Shown piece by piece: positions 1 through 8,988 of a stretch of DNA of 64,000 nucleotides. Source of the stretch: CAWIJJ01 sp963836405 (lineage in GTDB: Bacteria > Acidobacteriota > Terriglobia > Bryobacterales > Bryobacteraceae). Location of the stretch: the NCBI GenBank assembly GCA_963836405.1, contig CAWIJL010000004.1, positions 62,001 to 126,000 on the forward strand, given 5' to 3'. The notes beneath the pieces are model-generated. The model worked only from the letters and a program-made list of their open reading frames with translations, was not told the DNA's origin and searched no databases. The position numbers were made by a program, and so were the translations under genes. Every line of letters starts with the position of its first letter. The first letter of the stretch is position 1.

Positions 1-42
1 TCGCCCGGTGAACTCAACCCGGATCCGCACCCGTTCCCGTGA
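1..42 (+). CDS. Possible 3' end of an upstream gene (partial)
   Basis: Frame 1 from the first base reads 13 codons (Ser-Pro-Gly-Glu-Leu-Asn-Pro-Asp-Pro-His-Pro-Phe-Pro) and ends in TGA at 40-42. The codons are G/C-ending like those of real genes here. The stop lies 31 bases before the start of the next gene, so this is a plausible tail of a same-strand gene. The fragment is too short to identify. Confidence 0.3.
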   Translation, partial: SPGELNPDPHPFP

Positions 43-73
43 TCGAAGCCGGCCTGGAAGGAGAGATGGAAAC

Positions 74-1090
74 GTGAACGCTAGCCGCAATCCGGTCCTG
101 GGGACGTCCTCCGGCGCTCGTTCCACGTGGTCGCCGGAGAGTGCCGACACATTGGCGCAAATTGTAGCGCCCATGGATCCCCGGGTGTTTGTCGAAGAGT
201 ATTGGGGGCGGCGTGCAGTTTTCATCAAAGGCACGCCGGGCAAGTTCCGGGGCCTGTTCGATCTCGCCGGGTTCTACAAAGCCGTGGAGGGCGCGGCGCT
301 CAAGACGCACGTTCGCAGCTTCCGCCTGAGCGCTGTGGTTGCGAGCTTCGACGGAGCCGTTTCCACTACCGAGCCCATCGGCCCGGACGAGATCGAGGCT
401 ACGCTGGCCGCCGGCACCACCATCTGCGTCAACGACATCAGCCTGGGAGACGACCGGCTCTCGGCAATCTGCGAACAGGTGAAACGGCGGATGAACTTCA
501 CGGGTTGGGTGCGGTTCAACAGCTACCTTTCTCCGCACGATTCCGGCACCGACACCCATTTCGACACCAGCGTCTCCACCACCTTGCAGATCGAAGGACG
601 CAAGCTCTGGCGATACGCCGAGCGGCCCGCCGTCCCATGGCCGCCCTCCAACGCGCAACTGCGGAATGACGGCACGCCCGAATGGTCGCTACCCTGGGTC
701 GGCGAGCGGGCCTGGGAGAAGCTTCCCCCTGTTCGAACGGAAGATTTTGTCGAGGTCACCCTGGAACCGGGCGACGTCCTGTCTCTGCCGGCCGGAGCAT
801 GGCACAGTGCCCGCGCTATCGGACATTCCCTGGCGCTCAATCTGGCACTCGCGCCGGCCAACGGGTTCAACCTGGTCAAGCGAATGCTAGAAGCGCTTTT
901 CGATAGCGAGGAAGCATGGCGTTCCGGACCGCCACCGGCCTATAATTCCGGCTGCGAAGCGGCGGTTGTCCCGGAACGGGTGCAGGAATATTTCGATGCC
1001 CGCTGTCGCGAAATGGCCGGCCGCCTGAGCGACCCGGAATGCCGCCGGAAAATCGTGGAAGATGTCTGGCGCGAGATCGTGAATCCCTGA
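74..1090 (+). CDS. JmjC/cupin-4 domain Fe(II)/2-oxoglutarate oxygenase-like protein
   Basis: This 338-residue protein has the layout of the cupin-4/JmjC hydroxylases (YcfD/ribosomal oxygenase-like and tRNA-hydroxylase-like groups). An N-terminal stretch 'FVEEYWGRRAVFIKG' is the typical lead-in. The metal-binding HxD is His162-Phe-Asp164, and a distal histidine lies at about 244 in 'LPAGAWHSA', completing the facial triad on a double-stranded beta-helix. Family members hydroxylate protein or RNA side chains using Fe(II), 2-oxoglutarate and O2; the substrate here cannot be read. An in-frame ATG/GTG-type extension begins at base 8, but GTG 74 is preferred because GGAAGGAG lies about 9 bases upstream. 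The SDR gene that follows 28 bases later may be co-transcribed. Confidence 0.75.
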   Translation: MNASRNPVLGTSSGARSTWSPESADTLAQIVAPMDPRVFVEEYWGRRAVFIKGTPGKFRGLFDLAGFYKAVEGAALKTHVRSFRLSAVVASFDGAVSTTEPIGPDEIEATLAAGTTICVNDISLGDDRLSAICEQVKRRMNFTGWVRFNSYLSPHDSGTDTHFDTSVSTTLQIEGRKLWRYAERPAVPWPPSNAQLRNDGTPEWSLPWVGERAWEKLPPVRTEDFVEVTLEPGDVLSLPAGAWHSARAIGHSLALNLALAPANGFNLVKRMLEALFDSEEAWRSGPPPAYNSGCEAAVVPERVQEYFDARCREMAGRLSDPECRRKIVEDVWREIVNP

Positions 1091-1118
1091 AGCGCGGCAG
1101 CGCGAGCTGAGGAGAGCC

Positions 1119-1859
1119 GTGAACAGAGTCGAGAATAAGAGAATCGTCGTTACCGGCGGAGCCAACGGGCTCGGCGCCGAATATGTCCGTGCGCTGCACG
1201 AAGAGGGCGCGGCCGTGACCATCCTCGATCGCGACCGGAAAGCCGGCAGTGCGCTCGCGGAGGAACTCGGAGAGCGCTCTTTCTTCGTGGAGGCCGACGT
1301 TGCCGATCAGCCCTCGATTCAGCGGGCTTTTGCTGCCGTCGCGGAACATTTTGGCGGCATCGATGCCCTGGTCAACAACGCCGGCATATATCCGCACAAG
1401 CGATTCGAAGAGATCGAGCTCGAGGACTGGCGGCACGTCATCCGCACCAATCTCGAGAGCGTCTTTATCTGCACCAAAGAGGCGGTCCCTTACATGAAGT
1501 CCGCCGGCGGCGGCAAGGTTGTCAATGTCGCCACCAACCTGGTCTGGATCATGGGCCCGAACATGGCACACTACATCGCGTCCAAAGCCGGCGTGGTCGG
1601 GTTCTCGACCGGCGTTGCCAGGGAACTGGCCGTCTATGGAATTACCGTCAATGTGCTCGCGCCCGGCGCCAATCTGCCGGGCGAGCAACTGGACGCACGG
1701 GGCATGGACCGGATGCGCGAGATCGTATCCTACCAAGCCATCAAGCGGCCCCAGCTCGCCTGCGATCTGACCGGCGCCGTGGTGTTTCTCTGCTCCGGCG
1801 ATTCCGATTTTATGACGGGCCAGGTGATGTGTATAGACGGAGGCGTGGCGGTGCATTAA
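1119..1859 (+). CDS. SDR-family NAD(P)-dependent oxidoreductase with Thr at the catalytic Ser position
   Basis: A classical short-chain dehydrogenase/reductase of 246 residues. The Rossmann motif TGGANGLG lies at about residues 12-19, the NNAG motif follows, and the catalytic YxxxK is Tyr152/Lys156. The residue 13 before the tyrosine, normally the catalytic serine, is threonine 139 in 'VNVATNLV'. Threonine can substitute in some SDRs, so activity is possible but unusual. The start is GTG, with GAGGAG about five bases upstream. The C-terminus 'FMTGQVMCIDGG' is standard. The substrate is unknown. It lies between the JmjC protein and a molybdenum hydroxylase, in the same orientation. Confidence 0.85.
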   Translation: MNRVENKRIVVTGGANGLGAEYVRALHEEGAAVTILDRDRKAGSALAEELGERSFFVEADVADQPSIQRAFAAVAEHFGGIDALVNNAGIYPHKRFEEIELEDWRHVIRTNLESVFICTKEAVPYMKSAGGGKVVNVATNLVWIMGPNMAHYIASKAGVVGFSTGVARELAVYGITVNVLAPGANLPGEQLDARGMDRMREIVSYQAIKRPQLACDLTGAVVFLCSGDSDFMTGQVMCIDGGVAVH

Positions 1860-1882
1860 CCATCCGGGCCGCGCCCCGGGTG

Positions 1883-1888
1883 TATACT
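1883..1888 (+). promoter_or_regulatory. Possible -10 element (TATACT) of the molybdenum hydroxylase operon
   Basis: TATACT occurs in the short gap after the SDR gene, about 50 bases before the [2Fe-2S] subunit start. No convincing -35 is present at normal spacing, so this is tentative. The same hexamer occurs at 4521-4526 before the DUF4157 gene. Confidence 0.3.
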
Positions 1889-1937
1889 CCGAACAGAATT
1901 CAACACGGGGCGAGGGGCCCTGCCTGGAAGGGATGCT

Positions 1938-2403
<466 letters not shown>

Positions 2404-2423
<20 letters not shown>

Positions 2424-4499
2424 CCGCCGCTCCTTCCTGTTCACCGGGACCGCCGCCGCCGGAGGACTCCTGGTCGGCTTTCGCCTGCCCCTGGGGGCGC
2501 AGACCTCGAATGCACTGAAGCTCAACGCCTGGGTGCACGTCGCCCCGGACGACGCGATCGTGCTTTTCATCCACAAAGCCGAAATGGGCCAGGGCACGGT
2601 GACCTCCCTTTCCATGCTCCTCGCCGAGGAACTCGAGTGCGACTGGAGCAAAATCCGCACCGAATTTCCGGGCATCGATCGCGAGTACGGTCCGAACCAG
2701 GGCGTTGTGGGCAGCCAGAGCATTCGCTCGTGCTGGCAGACCTTGCGCCGCGCCGGGGCTACCGCTCGCGAGATGCTGGTGGAGGCGGCCGCGCAGAAAT
2801 GGGGCGTGGACAAATCGCAATGCCGCGCCGAAAACGGCACCGTGCTGAACGTCTCCGGTAATGCCCGCCTGAGCTACGGCGCTCTGGCCGGCGCCGCCTC
2901 CCGCTTGAGCCCGCCGGCCGATGTGACTTTGAAATCGCCGTCCCAATTCCGCATCATCGGAAAGCCGCGCAAGCGGCTCGATACGCCGGAGAAGACGAAC
3001 GGCCGCGCGGTTTTCGGCATCGATGTCCGCATTCCCGGGCTGCTCTACGCAGTGGCCGAACGCTGTCCCGTATTCGGCGGCAAGGTGGCGGGCTTCGACC
3101 CCGCCACGGCCAGGGCCGTGCCCGGCGTGCGTCACGTCGTGCAGATTTCGACCGGAGTGGCCGTAGTGGCCGACAATACCTGGTCCGCCAATGAGGGGCG
3201 CAAAGCGCTCCGCATTAAGTGGGACGAAGGCAAAATCGGGGGCCTCGATTCGGCAGAGATCTCTCGCCGCTTCGCGGAGCGGGCGCAGCAACCCGGCGCC
3301 GTCGCCCGCGAAGGAGGGCGATGCCGCGGCCGCTCTCGCCGCCGCGGCGAAGAAGATCGGCGCTGTGTACGAGGTGCCGTACCTGGCGCACGCCCCCATG
3401 GAGCCGCTCAACTGCACGGCCGACGTCCGCCCCGATAGCTGCCAGGTATGGGCCTCGACGCAGGGCCAAAGCGCTGCCCTGCAAGCTGCCGTCTCCATCA
3501 CCGGCCTCAGGCCCGATCAGGTCAAGATCCATACCCGCTACATGGGCGGCGGATTCGGACGCCGCGCGCGCTCCGATTACATCGCCGAGGCGGTGGAAGT
3601 CTCAAAAGCCATTGCCGCACCGGTCCAGCTCACCTGGATGCGCGAAGACGATATGCAGCAGGACTGGTACCGTCCCGCTTCGCGCACCCAATTTTCGGCC
3701 GGGCTCGATGCCGCCGGCTGGCCGGTTGCGCTCACCAGCCGCATCGTCTGCCCCCCGTTCGGCGGCCTGCGCGAAGGAGTTTCGCGCACCGGCGTGGAGG
3801 GCATCGCCGACATGCCTTACCGGATCGCCAACCTGCTTGGTGGACTACCACGCCGAAGATCCCGGAATTCCGGTGAGCTACTGGCGCTCCGTGGGGTATT
3901 CGCAAAACGTCTTCTTCACCGAGAGTTTTCTCGATGAGATCGCATCCTCGGGCAAAAAGGATCCTCTCGAATTGCGCCGCCGCCTGTTATCGCAGCAGCC
4001 GCGCATGATGGCGGCTTTGGAACTGGCTGCCGCGAAGGCGGACTGGGGCAAGCCTCTGCCCGCCGGCCATGGACGCGGAATCGGATTGTCGAACAACATC
4101 GGCAGCTTCACCGCCCAAGTGGCGGAGGTGTCGGTGATACAGGGAAAACTGAAAATTCATCGCGTGGTCTGCGCCGTGGATTGCGGCCAGGTGGTCAATC
4201 CGGCGGGCGTGGAGCAGCAGATCGAGAGCGGTATCGCCTTCGGCCTGACCGCAGCCCTCAAGGGCGCGATCACCATCGATCACGGCCGCGTCCAGCAGGG
4301 CAACTTTCACCAGTACGACATACTGCGGATCGACGAAATGCCCGAAGTCGAAGTCCATTTCGTCCCCAGCCAGGCGGCCCCCGGGGGCATCGGTGAGGCC
4401 AGTACTCCCGGCATTGCGCCTGCCGTGACGAATGCGATTTTCGCGGCCGCCGGAAAGCGCATCCGTCGCCTGCCCCTGCAGACCGAGGATCTCGCTTGA
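2404..4499 (+). pseudogene. Molybdopterin-binding large subunit (IorB-like), interrupted by two +1 frameshifts
   Basis: The start ATG 2404 has GAGGAG upstream and opens with a Tat signal (SRRSFLF), as in periplasmic or membrane-bound IorB-type enzymes. Homology-like sequence runs in one frame to about 3305, continues in the next frame ('GDAAAALAAAAKKIGAVYEV') to about 3837, then in the third frame ('LVDYHAEDPGIPVSYWRSVG') to the TGA at 4499. Each switch is explained by one extra base, in the CCC at 3305-3307 and in TT near 3837-3838. Joined, the product is about 698 residues, normal for the family. 'MGGGFGRR' and 'GGIGEASTPG' are cofactor-loop-like motifs. Either the gene is a young pseudogene or the assembly has two indel errors. 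Confidence 0.8.
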
Positions 4500-4526
4500 C
4501 GCCGCCCGCGCGGCCCGGAGTATACT
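4496..4526 (+). promoter_or_regulatory. Candidate sigma-70-like promoter of the DUF4157 gene
   Basis: TTGACG at 4496-4501, overlapping the stop region of the large subunit gene, and TATACT at 4521-4526 form a near-consensus pair. The 19-base spacing is longer than usual. The gene starts 23 bases after the -10. Confidence 0.4.
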
Positions 4527-4549
4527 GATCCCAGTTTCGGAGGAGAAGA

Positions 4550-5863
4550 ATGCTGGTCCCTGTTAATACGCCCGATCTCTCTACCTATTGGTGCCTGTCA
4601 ACGACGGCTCGCCATCTTTTCGAAGACTCGTTTCACGCAAACCTCGCCGGCGTCCGCCTGCAATTTAACGACATGCCTTCGCGATTCGGCGCGTTGGCTT
4701 TCGCCACCGGAAGCATGATCGTGATGCGCCCGGAAAATGCCGCAAGCATTGCCCTCCTGGCCCACGAGCTGACCCACGTGATCCAGCAACGCCGCGATCC
4801 CGGGCCGCTGGAACCGGCGGCCCGCGAGTATCTGGAATTCGAGGCAAGGGAGTGGGAGGATCGATTTCGGAATGTCCGCCTGGATACGCCGCTGTTCGCG
4901 CCGTCAGTCCACGGCGCTCGGTGGGGTGCCGCCATCCAATGCGCCAGTTCCGGCTACGGCCTTCTCCCCTCCCAGGCCCCGGCGCTTTCGGGCGGCCTCG
5001 AATATTTCCAGGATGAGCGGCTTCGCAAGAGCTTCCGTGAAGCCATAGAACATTACGTTCGTTTGGTGGCCCCAGGCGAGGTCGGAGTCACCACCACGAT
5101 GGGCCCCAGCGACGCCCGGAAGAATTACGTCAAGGCGCTCTACGAACGAATCGAGCACAAGCCATACCTATTGAAAGAGCTGGTGGGTGACAAGAAGGTG
5201 GCCTTCGACGATCTTCCGCCCGCCGACCGGCGTTGGGTAAAGGATGAGCTGTACCGCGCCTGGGATCAACTCCGCGCGGCTAAGAATGCCTACTCCATGC
5301 CCATCACCACCCGCCTGCGGCTCGACCATACAGCCTCATGGGTCGATTTCCGAACCCAGGACTGCGTGTTCGCGGCCATCCTCCATACCTTGACGGATGT
5401 CACGACCAGCCGTGTCGTAGTGCGCACCACCGTCCCCGAAGCAACCATCAAGTCCACCGAGAAGGCCGAAGCCGATATGGAGACGTGGCTTGCCGACTAT
5501 TTCGGTGTGGCCAGGCGAATCACGCCCGATGTGCAGCTCATTCACCTCCTCGAAAGTGAGCTGGGCTGGAAGAACATGTCGGACGTCCGGGTGTTTTCGG
5601 ATCTCAAGGCCGGCTTGTACAAAGGGAAATCCTACATCGTCTCCTACGAAAAGACAGCCGGTACCAGCACCAAAGATGCGTTCTGGCACACTGTCTATGT
5701 CGAGATCAAGTCCAACGGCAACGCGAGCGTCACTGACCGGCAGGCGACGGGTTTGGGAACCACTGGCAGCATCATGGATTCCGCAAAGTGCGATGCCTGG
5801 CTGATCGATACCGGCACCTCGGGATTTAAGAAACTGAAGAAGGCTTTCGACGAGCGAACATAA
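4550..5863 (+). CDS. DUF4157 (HELTH metallopeptidase-like) protein with a papain/C39-like C-terminal domain
   Basis: A 437-residue protein in two parts. Residues about 20-85 resemble DUF4157, the domain found in proteins linked to extracellular contractile injection systems: 'FGALAFATG' followed by His72-Glu-Leu-Thr-His76 in 'LLAHELTHVIQQ', a zincin-type HExxH. The C-terminal part has 'FRTQDCVFAAI' (Cys272), 'FWHTVYVEI' (His380) and Asp396, the order and spacing of a papain-fold Cys-His-Asp peptidase such as C39. No signal peptide is visible, as expected for a cargo of an injection apparatus. GGAGGAG precedes the ATG. No contractile-system genes lie in the window, so the gene is an orphan here. 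The peptidase assignment for the C-terminus is inferred from pattern only. Confidence 0.65.
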   Translation: MLVPVNTPDLSTYWCLSTTARHLFEDSFHANLAGVRLQFNDMPSRFGALAFATGSMIVMRPENAASIALLAHELTHVIQQRRDPGPLEPAAREYLEFEAREWEDRFRNVRLDTPLFAPSVHGARWGAAIQCASSGYGLLPSQAPALSGGLEYFQDERLRKSFREAIEHYVRLVAPGEVGVTTTMGPSDARKNYVKALYERIEHKPYLLKELVGDKKVAFDDLPPADRRWVKDELYRAWDQLRAAKNAYSMPITTRLRLDHTASWVDFRTQDCVFAAILHTLTDVTTSRVVVRTTVPEATIKSTEKAEADMETWLADYFGVARRITPDVQLIHLLESELGWKNMSDVRVFSDLKAGLYKGKSYIVSYEKTAGTSTKDAFWHTVYVEIKSNGNASVTDRQATGLGTTGSIMDSAKCDAWLIDTGTSGFKKLKKAFDERT

Positions 5864-5926
5864 GGCGGCCGCCGGCCGGAGGAATCGGGATTCAGTCGCG
5901 TTGTGTAGGGTCGCGGTGCGCGGGCT

Positions 5927-5955
5927 TTGGCGTTGGCTGGACGCAGGAGTACAAT
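5927..5955 (+). promoter_or_regulatory. Promoter TTGGCG-N17-TACAAT giving a near-leaderless transcript
   Basis: TTGGCG at 5927-5932 and TACAAT at 5950-5955 are separated by 17 bases. The ATG of the following small gene begins only 8 bases after the -10 hexamer, so transcription would start at or next to the start codon and the message would have no ribosome site. Confidence 0.45.
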
Positions 5956-5963
5956 CGCCTCGT

Positions 5964-6149
5964 ATGACGACCGTGGGTTTCCTCCTGCTTCTCCTCACCT
6001 CCGTGGCGCTGGCGGCCGCTCCGCAGAACTCGGCTTCCGCCCGGGACCTCGCTCAACTACCCGGCATCGGGAAAGCCGTGGACAAGAAGATTGTGCCCGC
6101 GGCTACTTACGCCAAGATCAAGGACCTGGTGATCGCGAAGCAAAAATGA
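5964..6149 (+). CDS. Small secreted protein with a helix-hairpin-helix-like motif
   Basis: This 61-residue protein has a signal peptide ('FLLLLLTSVALAAA', residues about 5-19) followed by a short mature region with 'LAQLPGIGKAVDKKI'. That resembles one helix-hairpin-helix of ComEA-type DNA-uptake proteins (LPGIGKA), but only a single hairpin is present. The family could be a minimal DNA-binding secreted protein or an unrelated lookalike. ATG 5964 is chosen because it begins the hydrophobic leader; longer in-frame versions lack a leader. It appears to be transcribed without a leader from the promoter just upstream, and is followed 13 bases later by another secreted protein. Confidence 0.55.
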   Translation: MTTVGFLLLLLTSVALAAAPQNSASARDLAQLPGIGKAVDKKIVPAATYAKIKDLVIAKQK

Positions 6150-6162
6150 CGCGCGAGGCGCA

Positions 6163-6681
6163 ATGACAACATACACGAAAGACCTGTTACTGACGGCCGC
6201 GATTCTGGCCGCGCCGGCGCTTGGGTTCGCGCAAACCCGTCAGGCAACGATCAAGGGTCCCGGCGGGGCCTCCGGAAAATGCACCCTCGAGGTGCGCGTG
6301 GATATCGTGGCCGAAGTGGACGTCTTCGGCAGCACCGGACGCCTTCGGAATCTCGCCGGTCAGCCCGCTACCTGGACCCGCATGGAATGCAGCGGTCCCC
6401 TTCCGGCCCGCATGTCCGATTTCCGCTTCAAAGGCATCGACGGACGCGGCAAAATGACCCTCGTGCAGGATCCGCGTAACAACAACGGGACGGCAGTGAT
6501 TCACATCGAAGATTCCAAGGGCGGATCCGAGGGTTACACGTTCGACCTCGAATGGAGCGGCGCCTCGCAGTCCGCGCCTGCCACCGAATCCCCGGTGAGT
6601 AGCCTCCCGGTCCGCGGACGTTCCCGAACGCGGCGGCATTCGAGGCAGCAACCGGACCGTGACGTACGAGCAGGCCATTGA
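6163..6681 (+). CDS. Secreted protein of unknown function, probably the N-terminal part of a frameshifted gene
   Basis: A signal peptide ('LLLTAAILAAPALGFAQ') is followed by a beta-rich region up to about residue 140 with two cysteines (Cys41 and one in 'MECSGPLP'). I do not recognise the family. After residue about 145 the sequence becomes arginine-rich and low-complexity ('GRSRTRRHSRQQ'), which looks like out-of-frame translation. The next frame over the same bases reads 'GSNRTVTYEQAIDACR', leading smoothly into the following open frame. One extra base between about 6597 and 6655 would join the two into a single protein of about 340 residues. Confidence 0.5.
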   Translation: MTTYTKDLLLTAAILAAPALGFAQTRQATIKGPGGASGKCTLEVRVDIVAEVDVFGSTGRLRNLAGQPATWTRMECSGPLPARMSDFRFKGIDGRGKMTLVQDPRNNNGTAVIHIEDSKGGSEGYTFDLEWSGASQSAPATESPVSSLPVRGRSRTRRHSRQQPDRDVRAGH

Positions 6682-7192
6682 CGCGTGCCGTACCGAACTG
6701 CGCGCCCGCGCAGAACGGGAGTACGGCCTGCGCAATATCGACATCACCGCCGCCTCCGTCAACCCGAACCGCCGCGGCTGGATCAGCGGCGCCTTCAGCC
6801 AAGGCAATGCCCTTTTCCGTCGCGGCAACAGTTCGTACCGCTTCGAGTGCGAAGTGGATGACAACTCCGGCCAGGTGCGTTCGATGGAGATCCGGAACGC
6901 CGACGGCAGCGCCCTGCAACCCCGCGGCACCACTCCGTCCCCCGCCGCGCCTCCCCCGGGCGAGCAGTCCCGCTCGATTCGCGCCTGCCAGGATGGCGTC
7001 GTTGCGCGCATCAATCGCGACGGCTACCAGAGTCCGGATTTCGCGTCCACTGCCATCGACAATCGCCGCGCCGGGTGGATCTCCGGCGTTGTCAGCGCCC
7101 GTCGTGGTCCCGTGAATGACACCTTCGATTTCAGTTGCTCGATGGATTTTCAGACCGCGAGTGTTCGAAGTCTCGAATTCAACCGCCGCTGA
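6659..7192 (+). CDS. Tandem-repeat secreted-domain protein, probably the C-terminal part of the preceding gene
   Basis: This frame contains two copies of a module of about 75 residues. Copy 1 begins 'IDACRTELRARA', contains 'NRRGWISGAF', then a 'FECEVDD' strand and 'VRSMEI'. Copy 2 begins 'IRACQDGVVARI', contains 'NRRAGWISGVV', then 'FSCSMDF' and 'VRSLEF'. A proline-rich linker separates them. Each copy has two cysteines at equivalent places, suggesting a disulfide and an extracytoplasmic location. There is no signal peptide and no ribosome site before the GTG at 6659. Upstream in-frame sequence remains protein-like back to about 6602, so a +1 frameshift from the previous gene is likely. Confidence 0.5.
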   Translation: MTYEQAIDACRTELRARAEREYGLRNIDITAASVNPNRRGWISGAFSQGNALFRRGNSSYRFECEVDDNSGQVRSMEIRNADGSALQPRGTTPSPAAPPPGEQSRSIRACQDGVVARINRDGYQSPDFASTAIDNRRAGWISGVVSARRGPVNDTFDFSCSMDFQTASVRSLEFNRR

Positions 7193-7202
7193 GAATCCGC
7201 GC

Positions 7203-8966
7203 TTACTTGTACGAAGGGTTGGCGAAAAACCCAACCGCTCCCAGGAATACGCCGGCATCGATGTTGCCGCCCGAAACCAGCGGAGCCGTGAACAGCCCGT
7301 TGCCCGGTGCGGGTTGCGGTGTCGAGACTATGCCGAGGCCGCCGAGACCGACGGTTGCGTCGGCAGGCGTTACCGGCAACTGCTGAAGTACCGTCGCCGG
7401 CACCGTGAAGGTTCCATTACCGGCGGTCGTCGTGCAGATGAACACCGAACCGTCGTAGACTGGCGAGTCGCCGATGTTGCCCACCACAAAACCGGAGAAT
7501 CCGATAACCTCCACCAGGTCCGTCGTGGCGCCGCCAGTCCAATTCAGCGTGACTCCCTCGTTGCGCGCGATCTCCGCGGGTAAAGGGCTGCTGAGAGCAA
7601 TCGGCGGTCCCAACGTCACGCTGGCATGAAACGGCCCGACGTCCGCGCCTCCCGTACCCGACAGCGTGTAAGTCCCCGTCGTGATGAGGGGGGTTGTGTT
7701 GAAGCCGAGGCCCGGGGGCAGCGTCAACCCGGGAATCGAAACCGCCGTGCCTAAATCATCCAGATAAGTATTGCCCGGCCCTCGGTCCAACTTACTGTTG
7801 GCCGGTGTGACGTTCGGACCGCCGAGAGTGATGGCGGCGCCCGCGTCGAGATTCGTAGAGGAGCCCCCAAAAATCAAAGCAGTCGCGGTGCCGACCCGGT
7901 GGTATACCTGGCACGCACCGGCGGGATTCAGAAAAGCTGTGGCCGCCGCCAGTTGAGCGCCGCTGTATTTCGAAAATGTGCCGACCACCTGCTCGTTTCT
8001 CGCCTCCACCGTCAGGCCCAGCGCGGTGATCTTTGCGTTGAATGCGCCGATGGCGAAGTTGCCGGTAGTGATCGAACCTCCCCGGTCCAGCTTCGAGAGA
8101 GTATCCTGCGAGTAAGTGGAGCTCGCGCAGGAACTCGCATTGGCCGGCGCGATGGCCAGTGTGACCGGGTTGCTGTACTCCCCGTTCACACTTACCTGCA
8201 CACTGACTGTGCACCCGGTGCCCACGTTGTCGGGAAGGGTTACATTAATCTGATCCAGACCTGGAAACTCCGGGGAACGCCCGGCATAAATATTGGGGGC
8301 TATGCTCTGGCCGTTGATCCAGACTTTGATATCCTCCTGGCTGCGGAAATCTGTGACGCCGGGGGCGGCATTGTCGGGAGTTGCTATCGGACCCAGCCCA
8401 GTGCCCCACAGCGCGATCGCTTCGCCGGGCTTCGCCGGTGAATAGCTGAACGCCGCATTTTTGCCGGTGGTCAGCCGGTTGTATTCGACTGCGCCGGACG
8501 CAAGATAGTTCAAAACGGCCGCGTTGCCGCTGCCGGACGAATCCTGCGAGATGATCCCAAACTTGCGCGCAACCACCGTCGACCGGAACGGCGCACTTAC
8601 AGCGGTTCCGTTTGTCACTGTAACGTTGTAGTCCCCGGGCGCCACGCCGGATGGCAGAATCGCCGCAAGCTGATTGATGCCATTCAGGTTGTACGTGTAG
8701 ATCATGTAGCAGTCACGTCCGGGACCGCCAGCAACTGGCGTGAACGTGATCTTCACATTGTCGAGAGTCGATGTCAGAGGCAGCGCGGGGGCGGGAACGT
8801 ATTCGCTGGTGCTCAGATTGCTCCCCTTCACCACGAAGATGCTCCCCTGCGCAATATTGGGCGTGTATCCTCCCGCATCCAGGACAGCGGTAATCGTCGG
8901 CGTTTGCGCGGCGCACGCTACCGCAAAGAGCAGCCCGGGCGCGCCAATAGTCATGATGCTTTTCAA
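7203..8966 (-). CDS. Secreted TIGR03437-like (Solibacter-type) beta-sandwich protein with a long C-terminal extension
   Basis: A 587-residue secreted protein. The signal peptide ('APGLLFAVACAAQ') is followed by 'AGGYTPNIAQGSIFVVKGSNLS', split here only for description, and by 'GEAIALWGTGLGP' and 'GLDQINVTLP', hallmarks of the TIGR03437 domain abundant in Solibacter. That domain normally ends proteins, but here about 300 further residues follow, rich in Thr/Gly/Pro beta-strand sequence with no recognised domain. The start is taken as TTG 8966, because GAGGAGG lies 7 bases upstream; an internal ATG is 12 bases further in. The SDR gene ends 22 bases upstream on the same strand, so the two probably form an operon. 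Confidence 0.7.
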   Translation of the reverse strand: MKSIMTIGAPGLLFAVACAAQTPTITAVLDAGGYTPNIAQGSIFVVKGSNLSTSEYVPAPALPLTSTLDNVKITFTPVAGGPGRDCYMIYTYNLNGINQLAAILPSGVAPGDYNVTVTNGTAVSAPFRSTVVARKFGIISQDSSGSGNAAVLNYLASGAVEYNRLTTGKNAAFSYSPAKPGEAIALWGTGLGPIATPDNAAPGVTDFRSQEDIKVWINGQSIAPNIYAGRSPEFPGLDQINVTLPDNVGTGCTVSVQVSVNGEYSNPVTLAIAPANASSCASSTYSQDTLSKLDRGGSITTGNFAIGAFNAKITALGLTVEARNEQVVGTFSKYSGAQLAAATAFLNPAGACQVYHRVGTATALIFGGSSTNLDAGAAITLGGPNVTPANSKLDRGPGNTYLDDLGTAVSIPGLTLPPGLGFNTTPLITTGTYTLSGTGGADVGPFHASVTLGPPIALSSPLPAEIARNEGVTLNWTGGATTDLVEVIGFSGFVVGNIGDSPVYDGSVFICTTTAGNGTFTVPATVLQQLPVTPADATVGLGGLGIVSTPQPAPGNGLFTAPLVSGGNIDAGVFLGAVGFFANPSYK

Positions 8967-8988
8967 AGTGGTTCCTCCTCTTTGATCC

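Noticed and set aside
4550..5863. Possible contractile injection system locus
   Set aside because: Only the DUF4157 protein is present; no sheath, tube, baseplate or AAA genes lie nearby.
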